Assembly: GCA_020444415.1 (NCBI GenBank)
Contig: JAHLLA010000006.1
Coordinates: 62,001 to 126,000, forward strand
From: Bacteroidota bacterium
GTDB taxonomy: Bacteria; Bacteroidota; Bacteroidia; Bacteroidales; F082
Direction of reading: 5' to 3'
DNA: 64,000 bases
The translations under genes were made by a program, and so were the position numbers. Below the pieces are notes generated by a model that was given only the letters and a program-made list of their open reading frames with translations, ran no database searches and was not told the origin of the DNA. Below are positions 8,699-16,945 of the stretch, one piece after another. Position 1 is the first letter of the stretch; every line of letters starts with the position of its first letter.

Positions 8699-10555
8699 TT
8701 ATTTGATTCCGATCAATTGTTGGTAATTTGAAAGCTCTTCCAGTACATTTGATTTGATGTGGATGAAATGATTCAGACCTGCTGATTTGAACTGATCAAC
8801 CAGGTATTTTGGATAACCGGCCAGCACAACAATGGAATGGTCTTTTAAAGCTTCATATACCGGAATGGCGATGTCAGCATATTCTTCATCCGAACTGCAA
8901 ATGACCACGATATCAGGTTTCACTTCTTTAGCTGCCAGAATGCCTTTTTCAATTGCTGGGAATCCGAGATTGTCAATAACTTCAAATCCGGCACAGCCGA
9001 AAAAGTTGCCTGCAAATTGGGCACGGGCTTTTCGCATGGCAAGATTTCCATAGGTAAACATCCATACTTTCGGACGAGGATGATTTTTTGCAAAGGCATC
9101 CGTTTTTAAACGGATTTCCTCGAAAGCTTCTGCTCCCCGGTATGGATGCAGTATCTGAACATCCCCTGCCGCAGCATTCACATGAAGTTTTGATGGCCGA
9201 CCAGTAATGTATTCAGAAGTATTCGGATACTGGTTGGTGCCGAGAATAGATTGTTTCCGCATCGCTATATCCATATTTTTCTTTTGGGCTTCCTTGTTCA
9301 CCCTTTCCTGGATAAATCCTTGTCGGAAAGCTTCATAATAACCACCTTTTTCATCTACCTGGAGGAAAAGTTCCCACGCGTGCTGAATGAGTTCTGCTGT
9401 CAGGTTTTCAATATAGTAGGAGCCGGATGCCGGATCTGCCACTTTATCAAAAAACGATTCTCCCTTTAATATGAGTTGCTGGTTGCGGGCAATGCGCTCA
9501 GAGAATGGGGTTGGTTGTTCAAATACTTCGTTAAAAGGTAAAACGCTCAGTGAATGAACCCCTCCCAAAATAGCCGACATGGATTCCGTAGTGGTTCTCA
9601 GCATATTCACATATGGATCATACAGCGTTTTATTCCAACTGGTATTGGAAGCATGGATGCGTACTTTCGCAGCATGGACATCATTTATACCGTAGGCATT
9701 CGCCATTTTTGACCAGAGATACCTCGCTGCCCTGAATTTGGCAATTTCCATAAAATAATCGCCACTTACACCAAAATGCAATCTGAAGCGGGGGGCAATT
9801 TCATCAATATCGTGGCCTTTATCGGTCAAGTACGTCAGGTAATCTGCCGCCATCGCCATGGTGAAAGCCAGTTCACTTACAATGCCTGCACCCGCATTTT
9901 TAAAAATGGTTCCGTTAACTGTGACAAGCTGAAAATTAGGTAAGTGTGATCCGGTGTGGAACAGTTTACTTAATATATTAAAATCTTTTTCCTTCGATAC
10001 ATAGAATTGTCCGCTCGTGCTATACTTGCTCAAAGGACAATATTCAAGCGAGCCTTTTACTTTTTCCAGGTCGCGGTTGTATTTTTTAGCCAGGCAATCA
10101 ATGATCTGGATGATGGTATAAGGGTCGTCGCAGGAGAAGTTCAATTCCATAAAATCGGCCCTGATATTTTTTAGCAGTTGCTCCACTTCCGATTCATCAG
10201 GCACTTTGCCGTTTTTAAAAATGAGGCCGAAAGAATCCACACCTTTCATGCGGATATCAAGCAGTTTTTCATTGGCTTTTTCAATGTTTTCTACAACTAC
10301 ATCCTGCCTGACTAACCAATTATTACCCTTGGCTTTATTGCTTCTTACAAAAGGAAAATCACCGGGCAATACATCTTTTTGCGGGAGGTTTTCAAGGTGT
10401 TCTTCTCTGTAAAAAGGTTGCACATCAAATCCTTCATCTGTCTTCCAGACCAGTTTTCTATGATAGTCTGCGCCTTTCAGGTCTTGGATGATCTTTTCCT
10501 TCCATGCATCTGTTGAGATGGGTGGAAAATCCTGGAAAAGTTTTTCTTTCTCCAT
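8699..10555 (-). CDS. mutA: Methylmalonyl-CoA mutase, small subunit
   Basis: Structural partner of the catalytic large subunit in the heterodimeric mutase. It is 618 residues and aligns along its length with MutB but without the cofactor residues: the region that would hold the DxHxxG cobalt motif reads 'FTYGNLAMRKARAQFAGNFF', with no His ligand. That is normal for small subunits. The barrel motif 'RIHASNTSWNKTLYDPYVN' is kept. It is the first gene of the mutA-mutB unit. A TAATTTTG box on the minus strand lies about 60 bp upstream of the ATG. Confidence 0.95.
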   Translation of the reverse strand: MEKEKLFQDFPPISTDAWKEKIIQDLKGADYHRKLVWKTDEGFDVQPFYREEHLENLPQKDVLPGDFPFVRSNKAKGNNWLVRQDVVVENIEKANEKLLDIRMKGVDSFGLIFKNGKVPDESEVEQLLKNIRADFMELNFSCDDPYTIIQIIDCLAKKYNRDLEKVKGSLEYCPLSKYSTSGQFYVSKEKDFNILSKLFHTGSHLPNFQLVTVNGTIFKNAGAGIVSELAFTMAMAADYLTYLTDKGHDIDEIAPRFRLHFGVSGDYFMEIAKFRAARYLWSKMANAYGINDVHAAKVRIHASNTSWNKTLYDPYVNMLRTTTESMSAILGGVHSLSVLPFNEVFEQPTPFSERIARNQQLILKGESFFDKVADPASGSYYIENLTAELIQHAWELFLQVDEKGGYYEAFRQGFIQERVNKEAQKKNMDIAMRKQSILGTNQYPNTSEYITGRPSKLHVNAAAGDVQILHPYRGAEAFEEIRLKTDAFAKNHPRPKVWMFTYGNLAMRKARAQFAGNFFGCAGFEVIDNLGFPAIEKGILAAKEVKPDIVVICSSDEEYADIAIPVYEALKDHSIVVLAGYPKYLVDQFKSAGLNHFIHIKSNVLEELSNYQQLIGIK

Positions 10556-10614
10556 GTTTTTCTTTTTTATTTCAACATCAAGCCATCAATTTTTCAGGCT
10601 GAAATAATCGGGTG

Positions 10615-10622
10615 CAAAATTA
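10615..10622 (-). promoter_or_regulatory. Bacteroidota -7 box TAATTTTG
   Basis: The minus-strand octamer fits TAnnTTTG, 60 bases before the mutA start. No clear -33 element was found. Confidence 0.45.
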
Positions 10623-10686
10623 CTTTAAATAGTTGTAACAGGCAGGAATTGTTAAATATTTAACAAATAAAAATAACCGGGAAACG

Positions 10687-12849
10687 TTACTCCACCAAAT
10701 CCATTTCCTCTACCAGGTAGCTGGCGCCGGCAAACTTGTCAACTATGAATAGGAAGTAGCGAATATCAATGGATATGTTTCGGCAAACTTCCGGGTCGTA
10801 CATTAAATCACTCATGGTTCCTTCCCAACAACGGTCAAAATTGACGCCTACCAGTTCGCCATCCGCATTCAAAACAGGGCTGCCGGAATTTCCGCCAGTG
10901 GTATGGTTGCTGGCCACAAAAGCCACATGCATATTGCCATCCTCATCGGCGTATTGGCCATAATCTTTATTCTGATACAATTCTTTCAACCTGTCTTCCA
11001 CCACGTAGTCGTAAATATCCGGGTCTTCTTTTTCCATGATGCCTTCAAGGGTTGTAAAGTGCTTATAATAAACAGCATCTTTTGGATGGTAACCGTCCAC
11101 ATAGCCATATGTAACACGGAGGGTAAAGTTGGCATCAGGATAAAAGCGTTTTTCGGGCTCCATTTCCATCTGTGCTTTCATATAAATGCGCTGCAGACTG
11201 TCCAATTCATGGTTGAGGAGGTTTCGTTTGGTTTTGATATCGGCGTCATAAAAATCCATCATTTCTGAAGCCATTAGATAGGCCGGATCTTTAACGAGTT
11301 TTTTATACTTTTTTGGTTTGTAATTATCCAGAAGTTCATTTAATGCATCTTCATTATCAAAAATGGATTTTGAGAATACGTAGTTTGTATAATCCTGGTA
11401 ATTGTTTTTGTATTTGCTATGAATGGTGTTGAAGAAATCAGGTTTGAAAGGTGGTGTCAGATTTTCATCATACAATTTCAGCATGGCCGTCATCACTTCC
11501 TCATCAATAGGTTGGTAGTAATCCTTAAAAAATCCGGAAGTCCTTCTTTTCAGGCTTTCAATCTCTTGTTGGATGGCTTCTTCATCAATTTCGTCTGCTT
11601 TGCTCATCTCAACCAGTCCTGAAAAATTGCGGGCAAAACTAACGATCTCCATAGCCAGTCCGGCTTCGGCAATATAATCGGTAGCCAGCGAAATGGGCTC
11701 CAGTTGTTCGTAAGCCGTTTCGAAAGCAGGTATTAAATTACCATATTGTTTTTTCAACTCTTCTGAACTATTGGCCCATTCGTTGAACTCCGCTTCATAA
11801 GCCTGTTTTTTCTCAATGCCATCCAGGCGTTCAATACCACTGCTTTCGCCGATCATTTTTTTCCAGTAGTTAGCAACACGCGCATCTTTTGAAGCATACT
11901 GAATGCGAACTTTAGGATCAGCAGACGCATATTTATTGAAAATATCGAGGCGGGTTTCACGAAGTTTTATTTTATGCGGATTTCCTGATTCGGTGATCAT
12001 TTCAATGGCGTAGGAGGGAAGGTATTCATTGGTGCGGGCCGGGTAGCCAAATACGAAAGTAAAATCGCCTTCGTCGACACCTTTGAGTGAGATCGGGAAG
12101 TGGTATTTCGGTTTGTAGGGAATGTTGTCTTCCGAATATTCGGCAGGTTTGCCATCTTTATCTGTATAAATTCTGAAAATAGAGAAATCACCTGTATGGC
12201 GGGGCCACATCCAGTTGTCGGTATCTCCACCGAATTTGCCAATATTGGAAGGCGGTGCTCCAACCAACCGCACATCTTTGAAAGTTTCGGTGATGATCAT
12301 ATAAAAGGCATTGCCTTTAAAGAAAGGTTTTATGGCGGCCTGGTACTCCGAATCTTTCTCAAATGCTTCAATGATCTTATCGCTGTTCTCTTTTATTTTT
12401 TCATCCCGATCTGCTTCACTCATATTGGGTTCAACTCCTTCCAACACCTGGTTTGTAACTTCTTCCATGCGCACCATCAGGGTAACTGTTAGGCCGGGGT
12501 TGGGGAGTTCCTCATCCTGGTTCATTGCCCAGAAACCATCTGTCAGATAATCGTTTTCAATGCTGCTATGTCGCTGGATAGCTCCAAAACCACAATGATG
12601 ATTAGTAAGCAGCAAACCCTTGTCTGATATAATTTCTGCAGTGCATCCGCGACCAAACAATACAATGGCATCTTTCAGGCTTGAATGGTTGATGGAATAA
12701 ATGTCTTCGGCAGTAATGTTCATGCCCATGGCTTTCATTTCCTTTTCATTCAATTGCTCCAACAGCATGGGTATCCACATGCCTTCGCCGGCTATTCCAG
12801 AAAGTTTGAAAAACAGGGAAATAATAAGAAATATAATAGACTTTTTCAT
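10687..12849 (-). CDS. dpp11: S46 family dipeptidyl-peptidase, DPP11 type (Asp/Glu-specific)
   Basis: A periplasmic serine exopeptidase that releases N-terminal dipeptides, feeding amino acid catabolism. It is 720 residues with a signal peptide (1-20). The catalytic His85 lies in 'TNHHCGFGAIQ', Ser655 in 'GGNSGSPV', and the likely acid Asp221 in 'PRHTGDFS'. Residue 673 is Arg (NFDR). By known S46 structure-function work, Arg673 gives the acidic P1 preference of DPP11, while Gly at this site marks DPP7. His85, Ser655 and Arg673 have the same numbers here as in the characterised Porphyromonas enzymes. It is transcribed alone, with a TAATTTTG box upstream at 12877. Confidence 0.93.
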   Translation of the reverse strand: MKKSIIFLIISLFFKLSGIAGEGMWIPMLLEQLNEKEMKAMGMNITAEDIYSINHSSLKDAIVLFGRGCTAEIISDKGLLLTNHHCGFGAIQRHSSIENDYLTDGFWAMNQDEELPNPGLTVTLMVRMEEVTNQVLEGVEPNMSEADRDEKIKENSDKIIEAFEKDSEYQAAIKPFFKGNAFYMIITETFKDVRLVGAPPSNIGKFGGDTDNWMWPRHTGDFSIFRIYTDKDGKPAEYSEDNIPYKPKYHFPISLKGVDEGDFTFVFGYPARTNEYLPSYAIEMITESGNPHKIKLRETRLDIFNKYASADPKVRIQYASKDARVANYWKKMIGESSGIERLDGIEKKQAYEAEFNEWANSSEELKKQYGNLIPAFETAYEQLEPISLATDYIAEAGLAMEIVSFARNFSGLVEMSKADEIDEEAIQQEIESLKRRTSGFFKDYYQPIDEEVMTAMLKLYDENLTPPFKPDFFNTIHSKYKNNYQDYTNYVFSKSIFDNEDALNELLDNYKPKKYKKLVKDPAYLMASEMMDFYDADIKTKRNLLNHELDSLQRIYMKAQMEMEPEKRFYPDANFTLRVTYGYVDGYHPKDAVYYKHFTTLEGIMEKEDPDIYDYVVEDRLKELYQNKDYGQYADEDGNMHVAFVASNHTTGGNSGSPVLNADGELVGVNFDRCWEGTMSDLMYDPEVCRNISIDIRYFLFIVDKFAGASYLVEEMDLVE

Positions 12850-12876
12850 TGGATTAAAATTGATTTAACAGAAGGG

Positions 12877-12884
12877 CAAAATTA
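12877..12884 (-). promoter_or_regulatory. Bacteroidota -7 box TAATTTTG
   Basis: Minus-strand match to TAnnTTTG, 27 bases upstream of the dpp11 ATG. This distance suits a short leader. Confidence 0.5.
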
Positions 12885-12928
12885 TTGAAAATTGGCCTTT
12901 TGCGAGTTGTTTTAAGATGAAATCATCC

Positions 12929-13534
12929 TCAGGAATGAATATTTAGAATGTTTATATCTAATGCATCCTCAAAGCGGATCATCGCATTTATAATACGGGC
13001 CTTTTCAAAATGCTTAAGATCTTCCGGACGAATATCTGCGACTCGGACGAGTTCCCTGTTTAATAGGCTGGCCCGCTGGGTGCCTCTTAAAAGCGGATGT
13101 GTGGGTGTGAGCCATTCTTTTCCATTGAAGAACAACACATTGGCATAGGAGGTGTCGGTTATTAAGCCGCGTTTAACGATTAGAATATCGTCACAATTAC
13201 CTCTTTTTTCGAAAAGTTCATTTAAGCAGGAGCGGTCGCTGAATTTATAAGCGTAATCTAACTGATCGTCAAAGACGAGTTTAAGTAAAGAAATAGCAGG
13301 CATTTGATAAGGCATGAATTCAATTTTTTCAATTTGTTTCGCATAAGTGATTCGGCATTTGAAGAGATTTCTCTCTTTTTTCGTGGCTACTTCACTTGTA
13401 ATTATTTCAGCGAGGTTTATCCGATCGTTACAATTGAATAATTCCTTTCTTGAGTGATTCAACCGCTTATTATGATATTCGAGATTGCGGATCGTACTGT
13501 TTTCAATTCGTATGGTTTCAAGCAACAGGCACAT
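12929..13534 (-). CDS. pabC: Aminotransferase class IV, probable 4-amino-4-deoxychorismate lyase
   Basis: Would split 4-amino-4-deoxychorismate into p-aminobenzoate and pyruvate (folate pathway) using PLP. It is 201 residues, short for the fold-type IV family. The region 'YAYKFSDRSCLNEL' has the probable Schiff-base Lys97 followed by the typical DR..L pattern. 'DDILIVKRGLITDTSYANVLF' (split here by position ~116-136) holds the conserved strand and T/S-x-x-N phosphate-cup motif. The start overlaps the 3' end of the pabB gene by 17 bp, indicating translational coupling. The assignment rests mainly on this coupling; a branched-chain or D-amino acid aminotransferase is less likely given the context. 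Confidence 0.85.
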   Translation of the reverse strand: MCLLLETIRIENSTIRNLEYHNKRLNHSRKELFNCNDRINLAEIITSEVATKKERNLFKCRITYAKQIEKIEFMPYQMPAISLLKLVFDDQLDYAYKFSDRSCLNELFEKRGNCDDILIVKRGLITDTSYANVLFFNGKEWLTPTHPLLRGTQRASLLNRELVRVADIRPEDLKHFEKARIINAMIRFEDALDINILNIHS

Positions 13535-14480
13535 AGATCTTATTTATAAGTTCCTGGTATTCTTGCTCGCAATCGCTTTGCGAAGTAATACCACCACCAC
13601 TTTTGTATATCAAACCAGTTGACGTTTTTTCAATAAACCGAATCATCACGCCGCTATCTATGTTCTCACCATCGAAAATGCCGAAAATACCTGTAAAATA
13701 GCCTCTTTCGTATTGTTCGGCTTCCCGTATAATATCAAGTGTTTTTGCTTTGGGCGCACCAGAAATGGAACCTGCAGGCAGTAAAGTGAACATAATATCT
13801 CCCAAGTGTTCATTATAATCAGCAGGCAATTCGCCTGAGATTTCCGAGCTCATTTGAAGCAATTCACACTTATTTGTTTTGATATGATCGATATACTGAA
13901 AACGGGCTACCCTGACATTTTTGGCTACCATGCTTAGATCATTCCTGATGAGGTCGACGATGGTGTGGTGTTCTGCTACTTCTTTATTACTGCTAAGCAG
14001 GGTTTTCTTTGCATCAGGAAAATTTGCATCTATCGTGCCTTTCATAGGGAATGAACTGATTTTCCGGCCCTTTGTCTGGATGAAAATTTCGGGTGAATAT
14101 ACCACGAACTGATCTTTAAACCAGATTTTGTATTTCGCCTGGCTGGCCCCATAAATCTCTTTCAATGAATAGTTACATTCTACTTCGCTTGGCATAGTCA
14201 GGTTCAGTAAAAATGAATTACCATGCAGGATATGTTGTTGAACGAGATTAAAAGCTTTTTTGTATCTTTTAAAATCTACAGGTTTAAAGTTGAAGTCAAG
14301 TTGCTTTGCAGGCATTCCAGGATTTGCAGCGTTGGTAACACCATTAATTGAATACAGTATTTTATTTGAATCAACCTGGTCAAGAGGAATTATATGTGGC
14401 TGCTTCAACTCATAGTCCAGCACGAACAAGAAAGGAACTTTTTTCTTCCCTAAACTATTCATCCTTTCAATATCGTTCAT
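13518..14480 (-). CDS. pabB: Aminodeoxychorismate synthase component I
   Basis: Converts chorismate plus ammonia to 4-amino-4-deoxychorismate for p-aminobenzoate and folate. It is 320 residues, the compact chorismate-binding form that lacks most of the N-terminal anthranilate-synthase-like domain. Visible chorismate-binding motifs are 'HTIVDLIRNDLS', 'LLPAGSISGAPKAKTLDII' (active-site region near residue 240) and 'YFTGIFGIF', then 'GGGITSQSDCEQEYQE' near the C-terminus. It overlaps pabC by 17 bp. No glutamine amidotransferase (pabA) is in the window. A TAATTTTG box lies 25 bases upstream. Confidence 0.93.
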   Translation of the reverse strand: MNDIERMNSLGKKKVPFLFVLDYELKQPHIIPLDQVDSNKILYSINGVTNAANPGMPAKQLDFNFKPVDFKRYKKAFNLVQQHILHGNSFLLNLTMPSEVECNYSLKEIYGASQAKYKIWFKDQFVVYSPEIFIQTKGRKISSFPMKGTIDANFPDAKKTLLSSNKEVAEHHTIVDLIRNDLSMVAKNVRVARFQYIDHIKTNKCELLQMSSEISGELPADYNEHLGDIMFTLLPAGSISGAPKAKTLDIIREAEQYERGYFTGIFGIFDGENIDSGVMIRFIEKTSTGLIYKSGGGITSQSDCEQEYQELINKIYVPVA

Positions 14481-14504
14481 CTTTACTTATGGATTTTTAT
14501 GTTG

Positions 14505-14512
14505 CAAAATTA
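14505..14512 (-). promoter_or_regulatory. Bacteroidota -7 box TAATTTTG
   Basis: Minus-strand TAnnTTTG match, 24 bases before the pabB ATG. The same octamer precedes mutA and dpp11. Confidence 0.5.
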
Positions 14513-14669
14513 CATTTTTGAATGAACTGTCATCAGGAGAAGGTATCTTTAATTCCATTGTGTTCTTTAACATTCATTACGCATTGTTAACACGTCTTAA
14601 GTCTGCTTAACATTTGTTAACGAGATATTTAAGTTGTTTTGAATGGTATAAATCAACACAACCAAAAAA

Positions 14670-15224
14670 ATGAATTCAAAGAAACTATTATTGATGCTCG
14701 TACTCATTAGTTTTTCAGCTATTGTTAACGCCCAGGAAAATAAAAGTATTGACAAATCTGAAGAAACAAATTACGATTCACAAAAAGGAAAATTTCATAT
14801 TGCCATTCAAGGATTTGGAATGGGTGATATTTTAAGCATGAAAACCTCTTACTATTTAAGTTCGCGACTTGGGTATATGTTAACAAATTATGATATGCTA
14901 TTTATCTCAGGTAAATATTCATGGAATCCACGTGAATATATGGACAGAACATTCGAACTTGGCTTAAATTATAGAAGATATTTCAGAGAATCTGATTTTC
15001 GTCCATTTGTTCAATCGGGAATCGGATTGGGTTATGTGAACTATTCAAATGGTTATACAGTCAATGATCAAAATAGCAGTTATAGAATATTTGATGTAGG
15101 TGTTGGTGTATCCTACAAGTATAAAAGATGGCAGTTTGAGTTAGGCGTGCAAACCGAATATAATAGTAACAAAACCGGACGCATTTACTTAATGCCCCTT
15201 TGGGGAATATCTTTTACTTTTTAG
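14670..15224 (+). CDS. Small outer-membrane beta-barrel protein, function unknown
   Basis: 184 residues with a signal peptide ending near 'VNAQ' (residue ~22). The mature part shows alternating aromatic/hydrophobic strands such as 'LGLNYRRYF', 'FRPFVQSGIGLGYVNY' and 'WQFELGVQTEYN', and ends in an aromatic residue (PLWGISFTF). This is the hallmark of an outer-membrane barrel of roughly eight strands. No specific family is recognised. It is a single gene, convergent with ridA. Confidence 0.7.
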   Translation: MNSKKLLLMLVLISFSAIVNAQENKSIDKSEETNYDSQKGKFHIAIQGFGMGDILSMKTSYYLSSRLGYMLTNYDMLFISGKYSWNPREYMDRTFELGLNYRRYFRESDFRPFVQSGIGLGYVNYSNGYTVNDQNSSYRIFDVGVGVSYKYKRWQFELGVQTEYNSNKTGRIYLMPLWGISFTF

Positions 15225-15238
15225 GTAACGTCCAGGTA

Positions 15239-15619
15239 TTAACCTTTAGCCGCAATGGTTTCAATCTCGATCATCACCCCAAGTGGGAGCTCTTTTACCG
15301 CAAATGCAGCACGTGCGGGTGGATTTTCGGGATAAAATTCCGCATAAACAGCGTTCATGACCGCAAAATTGTTCATGTCGCTAAGCAGGCATGTAGATTT
15401 TATAACATCATCAAAGGTATAGCCAGCTTCTGTTAAAATCGCCTCAATATTTTTCATCACCTGTTCTGTTTGAGCAGTGATATCACCTTCAACGATTTTG
15501 CCTGTTTCAGGATTGATAGGGATTTGCCCCGATATAAACAACATTCCACTGGTTTCAATAGCCTGACTGTACGGTCCCACAGCGGCAGGTGCTTTAGAAG
15601 TGTAGATAACTTTTTTCAT
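15239..15619 (-). CDS. ridA: RidA family reactive imine/enamine deaminase
   Basis: Hydrolyses reactive 2-aminoacrylate and other enamines released by PLP enzymes, protecting cytoplasmic proteins. It is 126 residues from the ATG at 15619, the standard RidA length; a TTG further up (15637) would add six residues unlike the family. '[12 protein letters not shown]' begins the protein. '[20 protein letters not shown]' holds the conserved Arg that binds the carboxylate and the Glu that positions water. It is a lone gene converging on the small barrel gene. Confidence 0.95.
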   Translation of the reverse strand: MKKVIYTSKAPAAVGPYSQAIETSGMLFISGQIPINPETGKIVEGDITAQTEQVMKNIEAILTEAGYTFDDVIKSTCLLSDMNNFAVMNAVYAEFYPENPPARAAFAVKELPLGVMIEIETIAAKG

Positions 15620-15697
15620 AAGATGAATTTTTTTCAAAGTTAGAAATTACATCCATTCAATCTCAAAAAAACAAGGCACCAATGAGATAAACATCTA

Positions 15698-15705
15698 TAT
15701 ATTTG
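15698..15705 (+). promoter_or_regulatory. Bacteroidota -7 box TATATTTG
   Basis: TAnnTTTG match 25 bases upstream of the acyl-CoA dehydrogenase ATG at 15730. Confidence 0.5.
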
Positions 15706-15729
15706 TCAGTATAATTAAAAGACATATCG

Positions 15730-16896
15730 ATGTATAAACCGCCCGATTATTATTTAACTGATGAATTGCTTTCAGACGAACACAAAATTGTCAGAACCGC
15801 TGTGCGCGATTGGGTGAACCGATCCGTAAAACCCATTATTGAAAAGGCAGCGCAGGAACATATATTTCCAATACATCTGATCAAAGAAATGGGAGAGATC
15901 GGCGCTTTCGGTCCTTATATTCCTGAAAAATATGGCGGTGCAGGCATGGATCATATCGCTTACGGAATCATCATGACGGAGTTGGAGAGGGGTGATTCGG
16001 CCATACGCTCGGCTGGTTCCGTTCAAAGTTCGCTGGTGATGTACCCGATTTATACCTTTGGAAATGAAGAACAACGAATGAAATACTTGCCCCGGCTGGC
16101 CACGGGTGATTATATCGGTGCTTTCGGGCTAACCGAACCCAATCATGGCTCCGATCCGGGCAGCATGCTGACACACTTTAAAGATAAAGGAGACCATTTT
16201 TTATTAAATGGTTCCAAAATGTGGATCACCAATGCGCCCATTGCAGATATTGCAGTTGTTTGGGCCAAAGATGAAGAAGGGATCATAAGGGGGCTTATTG
16301 TGGAGAAAGGAATGGAAGGATTTTCAGCACCTGAAACGAAAGGTAAATGGTCGCTGCGGGCGTCCTCAACCGGGGAATTGGTTTTTGACAATGTGAAGCT
16401 ACCAAAAGAGAATCTGCTCCCGAACGTAAAAGGTTTGAAAGGTCCGTTGATGTGCCTGAATTCGGCGCGTTATGGCATTGCCTGGGGTGTGATCGGGGCT
16501 GCTATGGACTGCTATGATGCTGCGCTTAAGTATGCACTGGAAAGAAAACAATTTGGAAAACCCATCGCTTCTTTTCAATTGCAGCAGAAAAAACTGGCAG
16601 AAATGCTGACGGAGATTACCAAAGCACAATTATTGATTTGGCGGTTGGGGGTTTTGCGAAATGAAAACCGGGCCTTCCCGGCTCAAATATCCATGGCCAA
16701 ACGGAACAATGTAGAGATGGCATTAAAAATTGCAAGGGATAGCCGCCAGGTACTCGGGGCAATGGGAATTACCGGTGATTTTCCTATGATGCGCCATATG
16801 ATGAATTTGGAATCAGTAATCACCTACGAAGGTACTCATGATATTCACTTGCTGATTACCGGGATGGATGTAACAGGTATTCCTGCTTTTGAATAA
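15730..16896 (+). CDS. gcdH: Acyl-CoA dehydrogenase, glutaryl-CoA dehydrogenase-like
   Basis: FAD enzyme that oxidises an acyl-CoA; the sequence fits the glutaryl-CoA branch (lysine/tryptophan breakdown to crotonyl-CoA). It is 388 residues. 'RSAGSVQSSLVM' includes Arg93-Ser94, matching the glutarate-carboxylate-binding Arg/Ser of glutaryl-CoA dehydrogenases. 'FGLTEPNHGSDPGSM' is the FAD-binding strand motif, and Glu367 in 'TYEGTHDIH' is the catalytic base. It is monocistronic with its own -7 box. No transferrin flavoprotein or CoA-transferase gene is adjacent. A different short-chain substrate cannot be excluded. Confidence 0.88.
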   Translation: MYKPPDYYLTDELLSDEHKIVRTAVRDWVNRSVKPIIEKAAQEHIFPIHLIKEMGEIGAFGPYIPEKYGGAGMDHIAYGIIMTELERGDSAIRSAGSVQSSLVMYPIYTFGNEEQRMKYLPRLATGDYIGAFGLTEPNHGSDPGSMLTHFKDKGDHFLLNGSKMWITNAPIADIAVVWAKDEEGIIRGLIVEKGMEGFSAPETKGKWSLRASSTGELVFDNVKLPKENLLPNVKGLKGPLMCLNSARYGIAWGVIGAAMDCYDAALKYALERKQFGKPIASFQLQQKKLAEMLTEITKAQLLIWRLGVLRNENRAFPAQISMAKRNNVEMALKIARDSRQVLGAMGITGDFPMMRHMMNLESVITYEGTHDIHLLITGMDVTGIPAFE

Positions 16897-16945
16897 TTTT
16901 TTTAACTTTATATTTTGATTATAAATATGAAGCCCAAACCTGAAA

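Noticed and set aside
8699-10555. mutA as a decayed mutB copy because its cobalt-binding His is missing
   Set aside because: Small subunits of this enzyme normally lack that residue; the gene is full-length and paired with mutB.
12100-12492. Open frame on the plus strand opposite dpp11
   Set aside because: Antisense shadow of a conserved peptidase gene; the protein is Phe/Ile-rich without a recognisable fold.
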